From: Klebsiella pneumoniae
GTDB lineage: Bacteria; Bacteroidota; Bacteroidia; Flavobacteriales; Flavobacteriaceae
Reading direction: 5' to 3'
Assembly (NCBI GenBank): GCA_943325355.2
Contig: CALPPA020000085.1
Span: 1 to 6,958 of the forward strand
DNA length: 6,958 bases
The first letter of the stretch is position 1. Every line of letters begins with the position of its first letter. Positions 1 to 6,660 of this stretch are shown one piece after another. The position numbers and the translations under genes are program-made. The notes below the pieces were generated by a model, which ran no database searches, was not told where the DNA came from, and worked only from the letters and a program-made list of their open reading frames with translations.

Positions 1-28
1 CCGATAATCCTAATGAGTTGAATGACAT
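1..28 (-). CDS. DEAD-box RNA helicase (RhlE-like), N-terminal nine codons only
   Basis: An ATG on the minus strand at 28-26 opens a frame that reads MSFNSLGLS and runs off the left edge. This wording is typical of the start of RhlE-type DEAD-box RNA helicases, where a short MSF-x-x-LGLS-like segment precedes the Q-motif. Such proteins are cytoplasmic ATP-dependent helicases that remodel RNA in ribosome assembly, mRNA decay and cold adaptation. Supporting context: the direction matches all other genes here, and a 119-nt gap upstream carries a -7-like promoter element. Only nine residues are visible, so no helicase motif can be checked and the call rests on N-terminal resemblance. The competing reading is a plus-strand C-terminus ending at 41, which I consider less likely. 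Confidence 0.5.
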
Positions 29-30
29 AA

Positions 31-56
31 ATGGTGTTTGATGAAGTAAACACTAT
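31..56 (-). promoter_or_regulatory. Small hairpin in the leader just before the helicase-like start codon
   Basis: On the minus strand GTGTTT (53-48) and AAACAC (39-34) form a perfect 6-bp stem around an 8-nt loop. Two further A-T pairs lie beyond one A-C mismatch. The 3' arm ends two bases before the ATG at 28, so the hairpin would cover the ribosome landing region of the leader. The stem is short and AT-rich, so it could be chance. On the plus strand the same sequence is followed by a T-rich run and could be read as a weak terminator. Confidence 0.3.
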
Positions 57-84
57 TTATTTTGAGTGCTTCTTTAATTTGGCT

Positions 85-92
85 CAAAGGTA
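85..92 (-). promoter_or_regulatory. Candidate Bacteroidota -7 promoter element before the helicase-like gene
   Basis: The minus strand reads TACCTTTG, an exact match to the Bacteroidota sigma-ABfr -7 consensus TAnnTTTG. It lies 56 nt upstream of the ATG at 28, so a start a few bases downstream would give a 5' leader of about 50 nt. I find no TTG -33 element at 17 to 23 nt upstream, so this is a half-match. The position, in the gap after a gene end and before a same-strand start, is what makes it credible. Confidence 0.4.
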
Positions 93-120
93 CAGCAAAT
101 TATTTCGTTCTGCTTTTGAT

Positions 121-158
121 TGCTTGATTTTGATTTATAAATAGAGATTATTCAAGCA
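121..158. repeat. Inverted repeat spanning the end of the acetyltransferase gene
   Basis: TGCTTGA at 121-127 is the exact reverse complement of TCAAGCA at 152-158. The two arms are separated by 24 AT-rich bases that contain the palindrome ATTTATAAAT at 133-142. The structure straddles the GNAT stop codon (148-150), where a 3'-end hairpin might be expected. No T-run follows on the minus strand, so it is not a classical intrinsic terminator. It may still stabilise the transcript end, or be coincidental. Confidence 0.3.
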
Positions 159-654
159 CTTTTTCATAAGCTCTTCTTGGACTTCCTCTGAAATGCACTA
201 TTCCACAGAAAGAAAAACCACATTTATCAAAAATTTTCATCATTGCTATGTTATCGTGGTTGGTGTCTACTTTTATACTATGAATATTGATTTTTCGGGC
301 TAAATCTTCGATAAAATCTAAAATAGTTTTGGACAATCCTTTTCCTATATGTTTTTCAGAAATGGCTATTCGATGAACAACAACAAAATCAGCATTCGTC
401 AACCACTTTCCTTCAATGTTTAAATATTCAGGTTCGTAATTGATTACAATTGCACAATAACCAATAATGATTTTTGCCTCGGTAAGAATGTATCCATAAT
501 TATTTTGAATATCATTTTTTACAACTTCTAGGTTAGGATATCCATCTTGCCATTGATTACTACCTTCATTTTTTCTCCTTTTTATTGCCTGTTGTAAAAT
601 AACCCATATTTCAGAAATATCAGTGATTTCTGCTTTTCTAAAGTTATAATTCAT
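148..654 (-). CDS. GNAT family N-acetyltransferase
   Basis: This 168-residue cytoplasmic protein should transfer an acetyl group from acetyl-CoA to an amine; the substrate cannot be read from the sequence. It has the single-domain length usual for GNATs. The acetyl-CoA loop (motif A) is at about residues 94-109, in VVHRIAISEKHIGKGLSK, with the G-x-G core but lysine where R or Q normally begins the R/Q-x-x-G-x-G/A motif. Motif B follows at about 129-147 (VDTNHDNIAMMKIFDKCGF), and the protein ends in GSPRRAYEKVL. The conserved N-terminal stretch with QQAIKRRKNEGSNQWQDGYP around residues 26-42 looks like a subgroup common in Bacteroidota and Firmicutes. The start is the ATG at 654, which gives the usual short lead into the first beta strand. 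It lies 58 nt after the metallopeptidase gene, without a visible promoter or Shine-Dalgarno sequence, so co-transcription is possible. Family assignment is firm; the physiological role is unknown. Confidence 0.9.
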   Translation of the reverse strand: MNYNFRKAEITDISEIWVILQQAIKRRKNEGSNQWQDGYPNLEVVKNDIQNNYGYILTEAKIIIGYCAIVINYEPEYLNIEGKWLTNADFVVVHRIAISEKHIGKGLSKTILDFIEDLARKINIHSIKVDTNHDNIAMMKIFDKCGFSFCGIVHFRGSPRRAYEKVLE

Positions 655-712
655 TTTTTAATTTTAGTTTTTGGATGTATAGAAAATGAAATAAGTTAGG
701 TTCTAAATTATT

Positions 713-1570
713 CTAATTTATCTCCGCAAAAGTATCCCCCTTATTTATATCACCAGATTTAAAACCACGATTAAACCAATACATTCTTTGCTCAGATGTT
801 CCGTGAGTAAAGGAATCAGGGACTACTTGCCCTTGCATTTTTTTCTGGATAGCGTCGTCACCAACAGCATTTGCAGCACTTAAAGCTTCTTCGATATCTC
901 CTGGTTCTAACATTGCGTTTTGATTTTCGTTGTAATGTGTCCAAAGTCCCGCATAGAAATCGGCTTGTAATTCAAGAGCTACGGATAATTTATTGCCTTC
1001 AGCTTCGCTTTTGCCTTCTTGTAATTGGCGCATTTTTGAAGAAGTTCCTAATATAGTTTGAATATGATGCCCGAATTCGTGTGCCAAAACATAGGCAACT
1101 GCAAAATCGCCACCTTCAGCACCAAATTTAGTTCTCAATTCCTCAAAGAAACTCATATCCATATATATAACTTTATCTCCCGGACAATAAAAAGGCCCTG
1201 ATGCAGAACTCGCACCACCACAAGCAGTTTGGACTTGACCGCTAAATAAAACTAGTTTAGGAGCTTCGAAAGTGAGGTTGTTTTCTTCAAATAGTTGCGT
1301 CCAAATGTCTTCATTGTCTGCCAAAAGGGTTTTTACAAATTCACCTTCTTTTATTTCTTCAGGGGTTAAAGCTCTTTCCTCAGTTGGTGTTGCTTGTCCT
1401 TGGGTTTGCTGCAGAATATTGCCAATCATCTGACCATTTTCTCCACCAAAAGCATTTAATAATAGTATTACAATTCCCAATATTCCACCACCAAGAACTG
1501 CTTTTCCTCCGCCAGACATTCCTCTGCGGTCTTCCATATTATCACTTTGCCGTCTTCCTATCCATTTCAT
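713..1570 (-). CDS. ypfJ: YpfJ-type membrane-anchored neutral zinc metallopeptidase
   Basis: This 285-residue protein belongs to the putative neutral zinc metallopeptidase family of E. coli YpfJ (Pfam Zn_peptidase). The polar, arginine-rich N-terminus (MKWIGRRQSDNMEDRRG) is followed by a glycine-rich region and one hydrophobic segment at about 24-42, so the catalytic part should be anchored to the membrane and probably face the periplasm. The zinc site is HEFGHH at 164-169, an HExxH motif with catalytic Glu165. ELQADFYAGLW at 200-210 probably supplies the third ligand (Glu200 or Asp204). Two cysteines (117 and 129, in TACGGA and FYCPGD) could form a disulfide, consistent with export. The C-terminus keeps the family-like HGTSEQRMYWFNRGF at 256-270. 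Length and motif order match full-length members and the site looks intact. The gene ends in TAG and starts 35 nt after the membrane protein gene. Natural substrates of this family are not established. Confidence 0.93.
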   Translation of the reverse strand: MKWIGRRQSDNMEDRRGMSGGGKAVLGGGILGIVILLLNAFGGENGQMIGNILQQTQGQATPTEERALTPEEIKEGEFVKTLLADNEDIWTQLFEENNLTFEAPKLVLFSGQVQTACGGASSASGPFYCPGDKVIYMDMSFFEELRTKFGAEGGDFAVAYVLAHEFGHHIQTILGTSSKMRQLQEGKSEAEGNKLSVALELQADFYAGLWTHYNENQNAMLEPGDIEEALSAANAVGDDAIQKKMQGQVVPDSFTHGTSEQRMYWFNRGFKSGDINKGDTFAEIN

Positions 1571-1605
1571 ATCTTTACTATTTTAGTTAAAAAATAATTT
1601 TCAGA

Positions 1606-2403
1606 TTAATTTTCATTTATTCTTATTTCCTCAATTTCACCCGGTTCATCAATACCCACTATAGTTTTGTAAATTACATAATTCATAGAATACATAAATG
1701 GCAACGTGAAAAATATCCCAATACACAAGCCAAAAATTCCAATTATACCAGCAATTACACCAACAATTAGTAATCCTAAAAGCACTAAAGGTTGTTTTGA
1801 TACTATGATAATACTTGATTTAATAGCTTCGGTTACGTTTAAATCTCCAAAAACAATTAAAGGAATTGTCAAAAAGGTTATAAAGGATATTAACGTAGTA
1901 ATTAGGGTACCAATAAAGCTAAATCCAGCTGATTCGAGAAGCATTGCCAGTCCAGTACCTAATCCTCCAATTATAAATACAGAAATAAAAATATTGAAAA
2001 AGTACGGAAATTTGTAATACGAAAACATAGTTGATATATGAAATTCTTCTCCTTTTTCACCGCAATCAGCCATTTTTAGGAATCCTGCCATAAATGGATT
2101 TATAATTGCTGAAAAAAATAGTAGACCTGCATTAAGAGGTATCGCTATTTCTGGTGGCATCACTTTTAAGCTTGACATTTGTTTCATTTTATTGCCAAAT
2201 TCTTCGAGGTTTTCTGCGCCAATATAGGAAATTAAACCAGCCATCGTTACTATCGAAAGTACTATCGAAAAAACTAAAAGCATCAAACCGGCATACAACA
2301 CTATTTTTTTATAATTTTCGAAAGCGTGTTCAAAAACAGTCCCAAAATCTAGTTGGTATCCATTACTTCTTATTACTTCGATTCTTGCTTTAGTTGACTT
2401 CAT
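1606..2403 (-). CDS. Multi-pass membrane protein of unknown function
   Basis: This 265-residue protein has about six hydrophobic segments, at roughly 34-58, 88-110, 133-155, 160-184, 203-222 and 224-243. A charged N-terminus with GYQLDFGTVFEHAFENYKK precedes the first, and an acidic tail (IDEPGEIEEIRINEN) follows the last. The layout, a short amphipathic lead 'FEHAFENYKK' before the first helix and a repeated pattern of glycine-rich helices, resembles uncharacterised Bacteroidota integral membrane proteins. Some relatives carry the doubtful label 'beta-carotene monooxygenase'; I see no histidine pattern to support an oxygenase. A loop at about 111-132 is rich in charged residues (MADCGEKGEEFH). 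The gene sits 29 nt after the nitroreductase and 35 nt before the metallopeptidase, so it is probably co-transcribed with them. A link to the neighbouring membrane peptidase is only a suggestion from position. No catalytic motif is visible and I assign no function. Confidence 0.85.
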   Translation of the reverse strand: MKSTKARIEVIRSNGYQLDFGTVFEHAFENYKKIVLYAGLMLLVFSIVLSIVTMAGLISYIGAENLEEFGNKMKQMSSLKVMPPEIAIPLNAGLLFFSAIINPFMAGFLKMADCGEKGEEFHISTMFSYYKFPYFFNIFISVFIIGGLGTGLAMLLESAGFSFIGTLITTLISFITFLTIPLIVFGDLNVTEAIKSSIIIVSKQPLVLLGLLIVGVIAGIIGIFGLCIGIFFTLPFMYSMNYVIYKTIVGIDEPGEIEEIRINEN

Positions 2404-2432
2404 ATTGTTTTTGGTTTAATTAGTTAAATGAT

Positions 2433-3170
2433 TTATATTTTAAAATAGACTTCTTCAAAAGGCACTCGGAACCGTTCTCCATAAATTCCGTTTTCTTCTC
2501 GTAGACCACAAGCAATTATCATATTTATTTCGGTTGATGTGGGTAAATTTAATGCTTTCTTTACCATTTTTGAATCAAAACCTTCCATAGGACAGGTGTC
2601 ATAATTTATGGCTGCCATACTTATCATAAAGTTTTGAGCAGCTAGCCCTGCACTTTTATGTGCAACAATCCGCATATCACTTTGTCTTACTTCTCTGTAA
2701 ATAGGTCTGAATAGTCCAATTATTTTGAATGCAAAAAACTTTATCATTCCTAGAATTCCAAGAAAATCAGCATAAATACTTGGAATAATTTTTTGATAAT
2801 AATTCAATGCGAATTTTTCTCTTTTTGAATAATCTGCTACTGGTTTATCACCATATTGCGATTTTAAAAAAGCGATATTCGATTGTTTTCTTTTCTTCCA
2901 TAAATCCTTTCTAGCAACAACTACCACCATTTGTTGTGCAGTTTTTGCCGCACCTTGATCAAAACTGGCGACTGTAAGTTGTTTGAGGATTTCTGGCGAA
3001 ACCACTTGGTAAAATTCCCAAAGTTGCATATTGCTACTTGTCGCTGCTAAAGTTGCCAATTGTATGCATTCTCTAACTTTCTCGTCATTGATGGATTCTT
3101 TTTTGAAAACACGAACAGAACGGCGAAATTTTATGGCTTCACTCACTGTTTTTTCATTGGTTACAACCAT
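2433..3170 (-). CDS. Nitroreductase family protein (FMN-dependent oxidoreductase)
   Basis: This 245-residue protein should bind FMN and reduce nitro groups, quinones, enones or similar acceptors with NAD(P)H. The true substrate is unknown. Family features in order: the FMN-phosphate motif RRSVR at 16-20; the flavin-contact region ATSSNMQLWEF at 43-53; a buried strand MVVVVARKD at 81-89; a helix with HKSAGLAAQNFMISMAA at 171-187; CPMEGFD at 193-199; and the C-terminal CGLREENGIYGERFRVPFEEVY at 221-242, whose charged and aromatic residues should close over the flavin. An unusual hydrophobic segment at about 133-155 (ADFLGILGMIKFFAFKIIGLF) makes the middle larger than in minimal NfsB-type enzymes. 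The ATG at 3170 lies inside the aldehyde dehydrogenase gene, overlapping its last 10 bases. No nearby alternative fits better: the conserved TVSEAIKFRRSVR lies eight residues in. The overlap implies translational coupling with the dehydrogenase. Confidence 0.9.
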   Translation of the reverse strand: MVVTNEKTVSEAIKFRRSVRVFKKESINDEKVRECIQLATLAATSSNMQLWEFYQVVSPEILKQLTVASFDQGAAKTAQQMVVVVARKDLWKKRKQSNIAFLKSQYGDKPVADYSKREKFALNYYQKIIPSIYADFLGILGMIKFFAFKIIGLFRPIYREVRQSDMRIVAHKSAGLAAQNFMISMAAINYDTCPMEGFDSKMVKKALNLPTSTEINMIIACGLREENGIYGERFRVPFEEVYFKI

Positions 3171-4489
3171 TTTAGCATTTTTTTAATTATTGGTAATTTG
3201 TCTTTATAAGGAGCATAACGCATCGGTAAATCTAACCAATTGGCTTTTTTAACAATGCTTTTTTTATGGGAAAATGTATCGAAACTCATACTTCCGTGGT
3301 AGGCACCAATTCCGCTATGACCAACACCTCCAAAAGGCAATCTTTTATTGGCAAATTGAATCATAGTATCATTGATGCAACCGCCACCAAAGGAATATTT
3401 TTTGATGATTTTTTTAGAAAAAGACTTGTTTTCAGTAAATACATATAATGCTAATGGTTTTTCATATTTGGAAATGATGGCTTCAATTTCAATTTCTTTT
3501 TCGTAAACAAGAATTGGTAATATGGGGCCAAAAATCTCATCTTTCATAACGTCACTTTCTACTGAATTTTCTTCAATGAGAGTAGGAGCAATGTAGCAAT
3601 TTTTCTTATCGGTTTGGCCACCAAAAACTACCTTTTTGGAATCAATCATATTAACTAATCGTTGCCAATTTTTTAAATTTACAATTCTGGCAAAATCAGC
3701 CGAATCACTAGGATTTTCTCCATAAGCTTTTGTAATTTCTTCTTTTAGATAATCGACAAAATGACTTTTCATATTCTTTTGAATCAAGATGTAATCAGGC
3801 GCAATACAAGTTTGCCCTGCATTAACAAATTTTCCCCAAACGATTCTTTTTGCAGCGAGTTTTAAATTAGCGGTTTCGTCAATAATACAAGGATTTTTTC
3901 CGCCAAGTTCCAATGTTATAGGTGTTAGATTTTCGGCTGCAGCTTTTGCTACTATTTTTCCAACAGCGACACTTCCGGTGAAGAAAATATAATCCCAACG
4001 TTTTGCAAGTAATTGTTGTGAAACTTCAACTCCGCCTTCAACAACTTCTACGTGATTTTTATTGAATATTTTACCGATTATTTTGGTAATAATTTCGGAA
4101 GTTTTTGGCGTGAGTTCTGATGGTTTAACGACCACTTGATTTCCTGATGCAACAGCAGAAATGAGTGGACAAAGTGCTAATTGAAACGGGTAATTCCAAG
4201 GAGCAATTATCAAAACTTTACCGTAGGGTTCTTTATAAATATAATCGGTGGAAGGGAAATTGAGGATGGATGGAAATACTCTTTTAGGTTTAGCCCATCT
4301 CTTCAAGTTTTTTATGGTATCCTTTAATTCTACAATAACATAGCTAGTTTCAGTAATCACGGCTTCAAAAGCAGGTTTTTTGAAGTCGTCATACAAAGCT
4401 TGAATAATTTCGTTTTCGTGAACTATAACAGCATTCAGTAACTTAATCAAGATTTCTTTTCTGAAATTAATGTTGGTTATATATTCCAT
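3161..4489 (-). CDS. Aldehyde dehydrogenase, ALDH3-like, NAD(P)-dependent
   Basis: This 442-residue cytoplasmic or membrane-associated enzyme should oxidise aldehydes to carboxylates with NAD(P). All core residues are present: Asn99 in APWNYP, Lys122 in VKPSE, the Rossmann glycines in FTGSVAVGK at 170-178, general base Glu194 in LELGGK, nucleophile Cys228 in NAGQTCIAPD, and EIFGP at 318-322. The C-terminal FDTFSHKKSIVKK and LPMRYAPY (403-428) are typical of the ALDH3 group, which favours medium- and long-chain or aromatic aldehydes. The N-terminus appears some 15-20 residues shorter than I expect for flavobacterial relatives. A stop lies two codons upstream of the ATG, so no longer start is available, and no missing helix is seen in other frames of the 43-nt gap. 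The last 10 bases overlap the nitroreductase start. A -7-like element lies 23 nt upstream. Family is certain, substrate is not. Confidence 0.94.
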   Translation of the reverse strand: MEYITNINFRKEILIKLLNAVIVHENEIIQALYDDFKKPAFEAVITETSYVIVELKDTIKNLKRWAKPKRVFPSILNFPSTDYIYKEPYGKVLIIAPWNYPFQLALCPLISAVASGNQVVVKPSELTPKTSEIITKIIGKIFNKNHVEVVEGGVEVSQQLLAKRWDYIFFTGSVAVGKIVAKAAAENLTPITLELGGKNPCIIDETANLKLAAKRIVWGKFVNAGQTCIAPDYILIQKNMKSHFVDYLKEEITKAYGENPSDSADFARIVNLKNWQRLVNMIDSKKVVFGGQTDKKNCYIAPTLIEENSVESDVMKDEIFGPILPILVYEKEIEIEAIISKYEKPLALYVFTENKSFSKKIIKKYSFGGGCINDTMIQFANKRLPFGGVGHSGIGAYHGSMSFDTFSHKKSIVKKANWLDLPMRYAPYKDKLPIIKKMLKWL

Positions 4490-4512
4490 AATTTAAAACT
4501 ATAATTAAGTTC

Positions 4513-4520
4513 TAAAGGTA
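4513..4520 (-). promoter_or_regulatory. Possible -7 promoter element upstream of the aldehyde dehydrogenase
   Basis: The minus strand reads TACCTTTA, matching seven of eight positions of TAnnTTTG (the last G is A). It sits in the largest gap among the right-hand genes (43 nt), 23 nt before the ATG at 4489. The nearest upstream TTTG is about 25 nt away, longer than the usual -33 spacing, so support is partial. If used, it would allow the dehydrogenase and nitroreductase to be expressed apart from the pseudouridine synthase. Confidence 0.25.
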
Positions 4521-4532
4521 CATTTTTTTCAT

Positions 4533-5222
4533 TTAAATGGCATTCCAAATTACATCATTAGGAACTGGAGCCACAATTAGTAAATTTTCTTTGGAAACAG
4601 GATGAATAAAAACCAATTTTCGAGCATGCAGATGAATTCCACCATCAGGATTTGAGCGGTCGAAACCATATTTTAAATCTCCTTTTATAGGTGAACCAAT
4701 AGCCGAAAGCTGTGCTCTAATTTGGTGATGCCTTCCCGTATGAAGATTGATTTCCAAAGCAAAATAGTTGTTTAGTTCTTTGATGATTTTGTAATCTAAA
4801 CTGGCTATTTTACTGTCGGGAACTTCTTTTAAATGTGCTTTTGAAGTATTGTTTTTCTCGTTTCTTTTCAAGAAATGAACGAGTTTATCTTCCGGATTTT
4901 GAGGTTTGTTTTTTACAATTGCCCAATAGGTTTTTTGGGTTTCTCGATTGCTAAACAATTCATTCATTCGAGTCAAAGCCTTGCTGGTTCTGGCAAAAAC
5001 AACGATTCCAGTAGTTGGGCGATCCAATCTATGAACAACTCCCAGAAAAACTTCACCGGGTTTATTGTATTTATCTTTTATGTATTCTTTGACTACATCC
5101 GATAGTGGTTTATCTCCTGTTTTGTCTCCTTGAACAATGTCGCCAACACGCTTGTTAACTACAATTATATGATTGTCTTCGTGAAGAATTTGGAGGTTAT
5201 TTTTATCGGATAGTATTTTCAT
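4533..5222 (-). CDS. RluA-family RNA pseudouridine synthase, no S4 domain
   Basis: This 229-residue cytoplasmic enzyme should isomerise specific uridines to pseudouridine in rRNA or tRNA. The signature HRLDRPTTG at 64-72 contains the catalytic aspartate (Asp67). The family's later core motif appears as LHTGRHHQIRAQL at 160-172, followed by GSPIKGDLKYG at 176-186 and HLHARKLVFIHPV at 197-209. The protein opens directly with the catalytic-domain strand (LQILHEDNHIIVVNKRVGDIVQ), so the N-terminal S4 RNA-binding domain of RluC and RluD is absent. That places it with the short, RluA/TruC-like members; the target base cannot be assigned. Length is normal for this group and the site is intact. The ATG at 5222 begins 16 nt after the GT39 stop, with an A/T-rich leader, so it is likely on the same transcript as the glycosyltransferases, although no functional tie is apparent. 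Confidence 0.93.
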   Translation of the reverse strand: MKILSDKNNLQILHEDNHIIVVNKRVGDIVQGDKTGDKPLSDVVKEYIKDKYNKPGEVFLGVVHRLDRPTTGIVVFARTSKALTRMNELFSNRETQKTYWAIVKNKPQNPEDKLVHFLKRNEKNNTSKAHLKEVPDSKIASLDYKIIKELNNYFALEINLHTGRHHQIRAQLSAIGSPIKGDLKYGFDRSNPDGGIHLHARKLVFIHPVSKENLLIVAPVPNDVIWNAI

Positions 5223-5238
5223 TAATTAGAATGCTTCT

Positions 5239-6660
5239 TTATTTTGTTACAAAAATGGAAGTTTTGAAATTGCTTTGGGTCAAGGTCATTTTGTCCAAAT
5301 ATTTTTGTTCAATTTCAGATTTTTTCTTTGTTGGAATCACAAAAAATAGTTGCTTGTTTAAAGTTTGAACCGAATCTAATTGCATTTTGGTTTTTACAAC
5401 TTGCGCCTTACCATTGCTGTAAAATTGGCCTGAATAATTTTTTGATTTCCAATAGTAAATTGGTATTTCTTTGTTCTCAGTAGTAACTTTCAAATTTTCT
5501 AAAAGATATTTATCGGAATTCAAATTGCCGTCTATTTTTCCTGTAGCAATCAGTCCAAAATAAGCAATAAACGCTACTATCGGAAAAAACAACGCCACTT
5601 TTATTAGCAATTTTTTTCGAGCAAACTCTTCCCAGAAATAGACCACTAAAAACATAATAGGCATTGCTGAGGGAAGTAAATAGGTATGTAGAATATTACT
5701 AGAAATCGTAAAAAAAACTGGCGTCCAAAAAGCCCATACTATTAAGAACGAAACCCAGCTATTTTTGAAAATGGTTAATCTGTTTTTCCATAGTTTACAC
5801 AAAACCACTTGAATCCAAGGAAGCAGAAATGCAAACATAAGTAGCCAAATCATTCCTTTGGGTTGCGAATGACCACTGCCATATAAATCGCCTTTCCATC
5901 CCGGTTCTAGAAAGCGTTTGTAATGTTCGCCAACGATAAAATAATCAAGAAAACCAGGCGATTGTTGTTCGCAAAAATAATACCAAGGAAGGGCAATTAT
6001 TGCGGTAATAAAAAGTCCTATTAGAATTGAAAATTTAGAACAGACAGCTTTAAATCGTTGCAAATCTAGGCAACACCATATAAACAGGGGAGGAAATGTA
6101 AGCTCTGTAATTAGTGGACCTTTGGCAAGAAATCCAAAACCTAAGGCAATAAAAAACACGTAATTCCAATAGGTTTTTGTTTCGCATTGCATTGTTTTCC
6201 AAAAGGAAATCATCATTATAGTGATGCAAAATTCCAGCGAAGTGTCGGTGGAGACAACTCCTGTATGTATCAGGAATTCAGGCATTGTAAGTAAAATAAA
6301 ACCGGGTAAATAAAAAGAATACCCCTCTTTTTTGACCATTTTCCCGGCAATGATACTGAGGATGACACTCAATAAAAAAGAAGGAAATCGGGAGGCAAAT
6401 TCATTTACACCAAACACTTCAAAACTTGCGGCAGAAAGCCAACTTGATAAAGGTGGTTTTGCCCAAAACGGAATGCCATAATCTATTTGCAAAACAACCC
6501 ATTGATTTGTTTCTTGCATAATTCGGGCAATTTCAGCATAACGTGATTCTGTTTTGTCTAAAAGCGGAATAGTTACAGTTAGTAATAGTCTAAATAAGGC
6601 TATGAAAATTACTGAAACAAATAGAATAGTGGAGTTGTTATTTTGCTTTTCTGAAATCAT
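5239..6660 (-). CDS. GT39/ArnT-like membrane glycosyltransferase
   Basis: This 473-residue inner-membrane protein belongs to the dolichyl/undecaprenyl-phosphate-sugar transferases (PMT/ArnT type, GT-C fold). These take a sugar from a polyprenyl-phosphate carrier and add it to lipid A, a glycan or a protein on the outer face of the membrane. After the first hydrophobic segment (11-32) comes LDKTESRYAEIARIM at 34-48, corresponding to the acidic D-E-x-R-Y-A-E motif of the first external loop, with Asp35 as the probable catalytic residue. Then follow FWAKPPLSSW at 65-74, VVSTDTSLEF at 135-144, LAKGPL at 178-183 and SNILHTYLLPSAMP at 321-334. About ten further membrane segments extend to about 372. 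A soluble C-terminal stretch of roughly 100 residues (IPIYYWKSKNYSGQFYSNGKA near 399-419) probably lies outside the membrane. ArnT itself is about 550 residues, so this is a shorter type. The ATG directly follows the GT2 stop codon. The acceptor and sugar are unknown; 4-aminoarabinose is not implied. Confidence 0.9.
   Translation of the reverse strand: MISEKQNNNSTILFVSVIFIALFRLLLTVTIPLLDKTESRYAEIARIMQETNQWVVLQIDYGIPFWAKPPLSSWLSAASFEVFGVNEFASRFPSFLLSVILSIIAGKMVKKEGYSFYLPGFILLTMPEFLIHTGVVSTDTSLEFCITIMMISFWKTMQCETKTYWNYVFFIALGFGFLAKGPLITELTFPPLFIWCCLDLQRFKAVCSKFSILIGLFITAIIALPWYYFCEQQSPGFLDYFIVGEHYKRFLEPGWKGDLYGSGHSQPKGMIWLLMFAFLLPWIQVVLCKLWKNRLTIFKNSWVSFLIVWAFWTPVFFTISSNILHTYLLPSAMPIMFLVVYFWEEFARKKLLIKVALFFPIVAFIAYFGLIATGKIDGNLNSDKYLLENLKVTTENKEIPIYYWKSKNYSGQFYSNGKAQVVKTKMQLDSVQTLNKQLFFVIPTKKKSEIEQKYLDKMTLTQSNFKTSIFVTK

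Noticed and set aside
3..41. Plus-strand frame reading DNPNELNDINGV then TGA, as the C-terminus of a convergent gene
   Set aside because: It is only 12 residues. The same bases on the minus strand give MSFNSLGLS, which resembles a DEAD-box helicase start, is preceded by a -7-like element and agrees with the direction of all other genes.
31..64. Hairpin plus T-rich run as a plus-strand intrinsic terminator
   Set aside because: The stem is short and AT-rich, the run is interrupted by A, and the plus-strand gene it would serve is itself doubtful. The leader-hairpin reading on the minus strand fits the context better.
655..712. Terminator or promoter between the metallopeptidase and acetyltransferase genes
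   Set aside because: Only a 4-bp TTAG/CTAA stem is visible and there is no TAnnTTTG element, so nothing here rises above chance.
1706..2017. 103-codon plus-strand open frame
   Set aside because: It lies wholly antisense to the membrane protein gene. Its proline, lysine and isoleucine-rich composition is what a complementary reading of hydrophobic codons gives, and it shows no motif.
4490..4532. Frameshifted N-terminal helix of the aldehyde dehydrogenase
   Set aside because: All forward frames in this gap are closed by stops or give only tiny peptides (for example MKKMYL) without resemblance to the expected helix.
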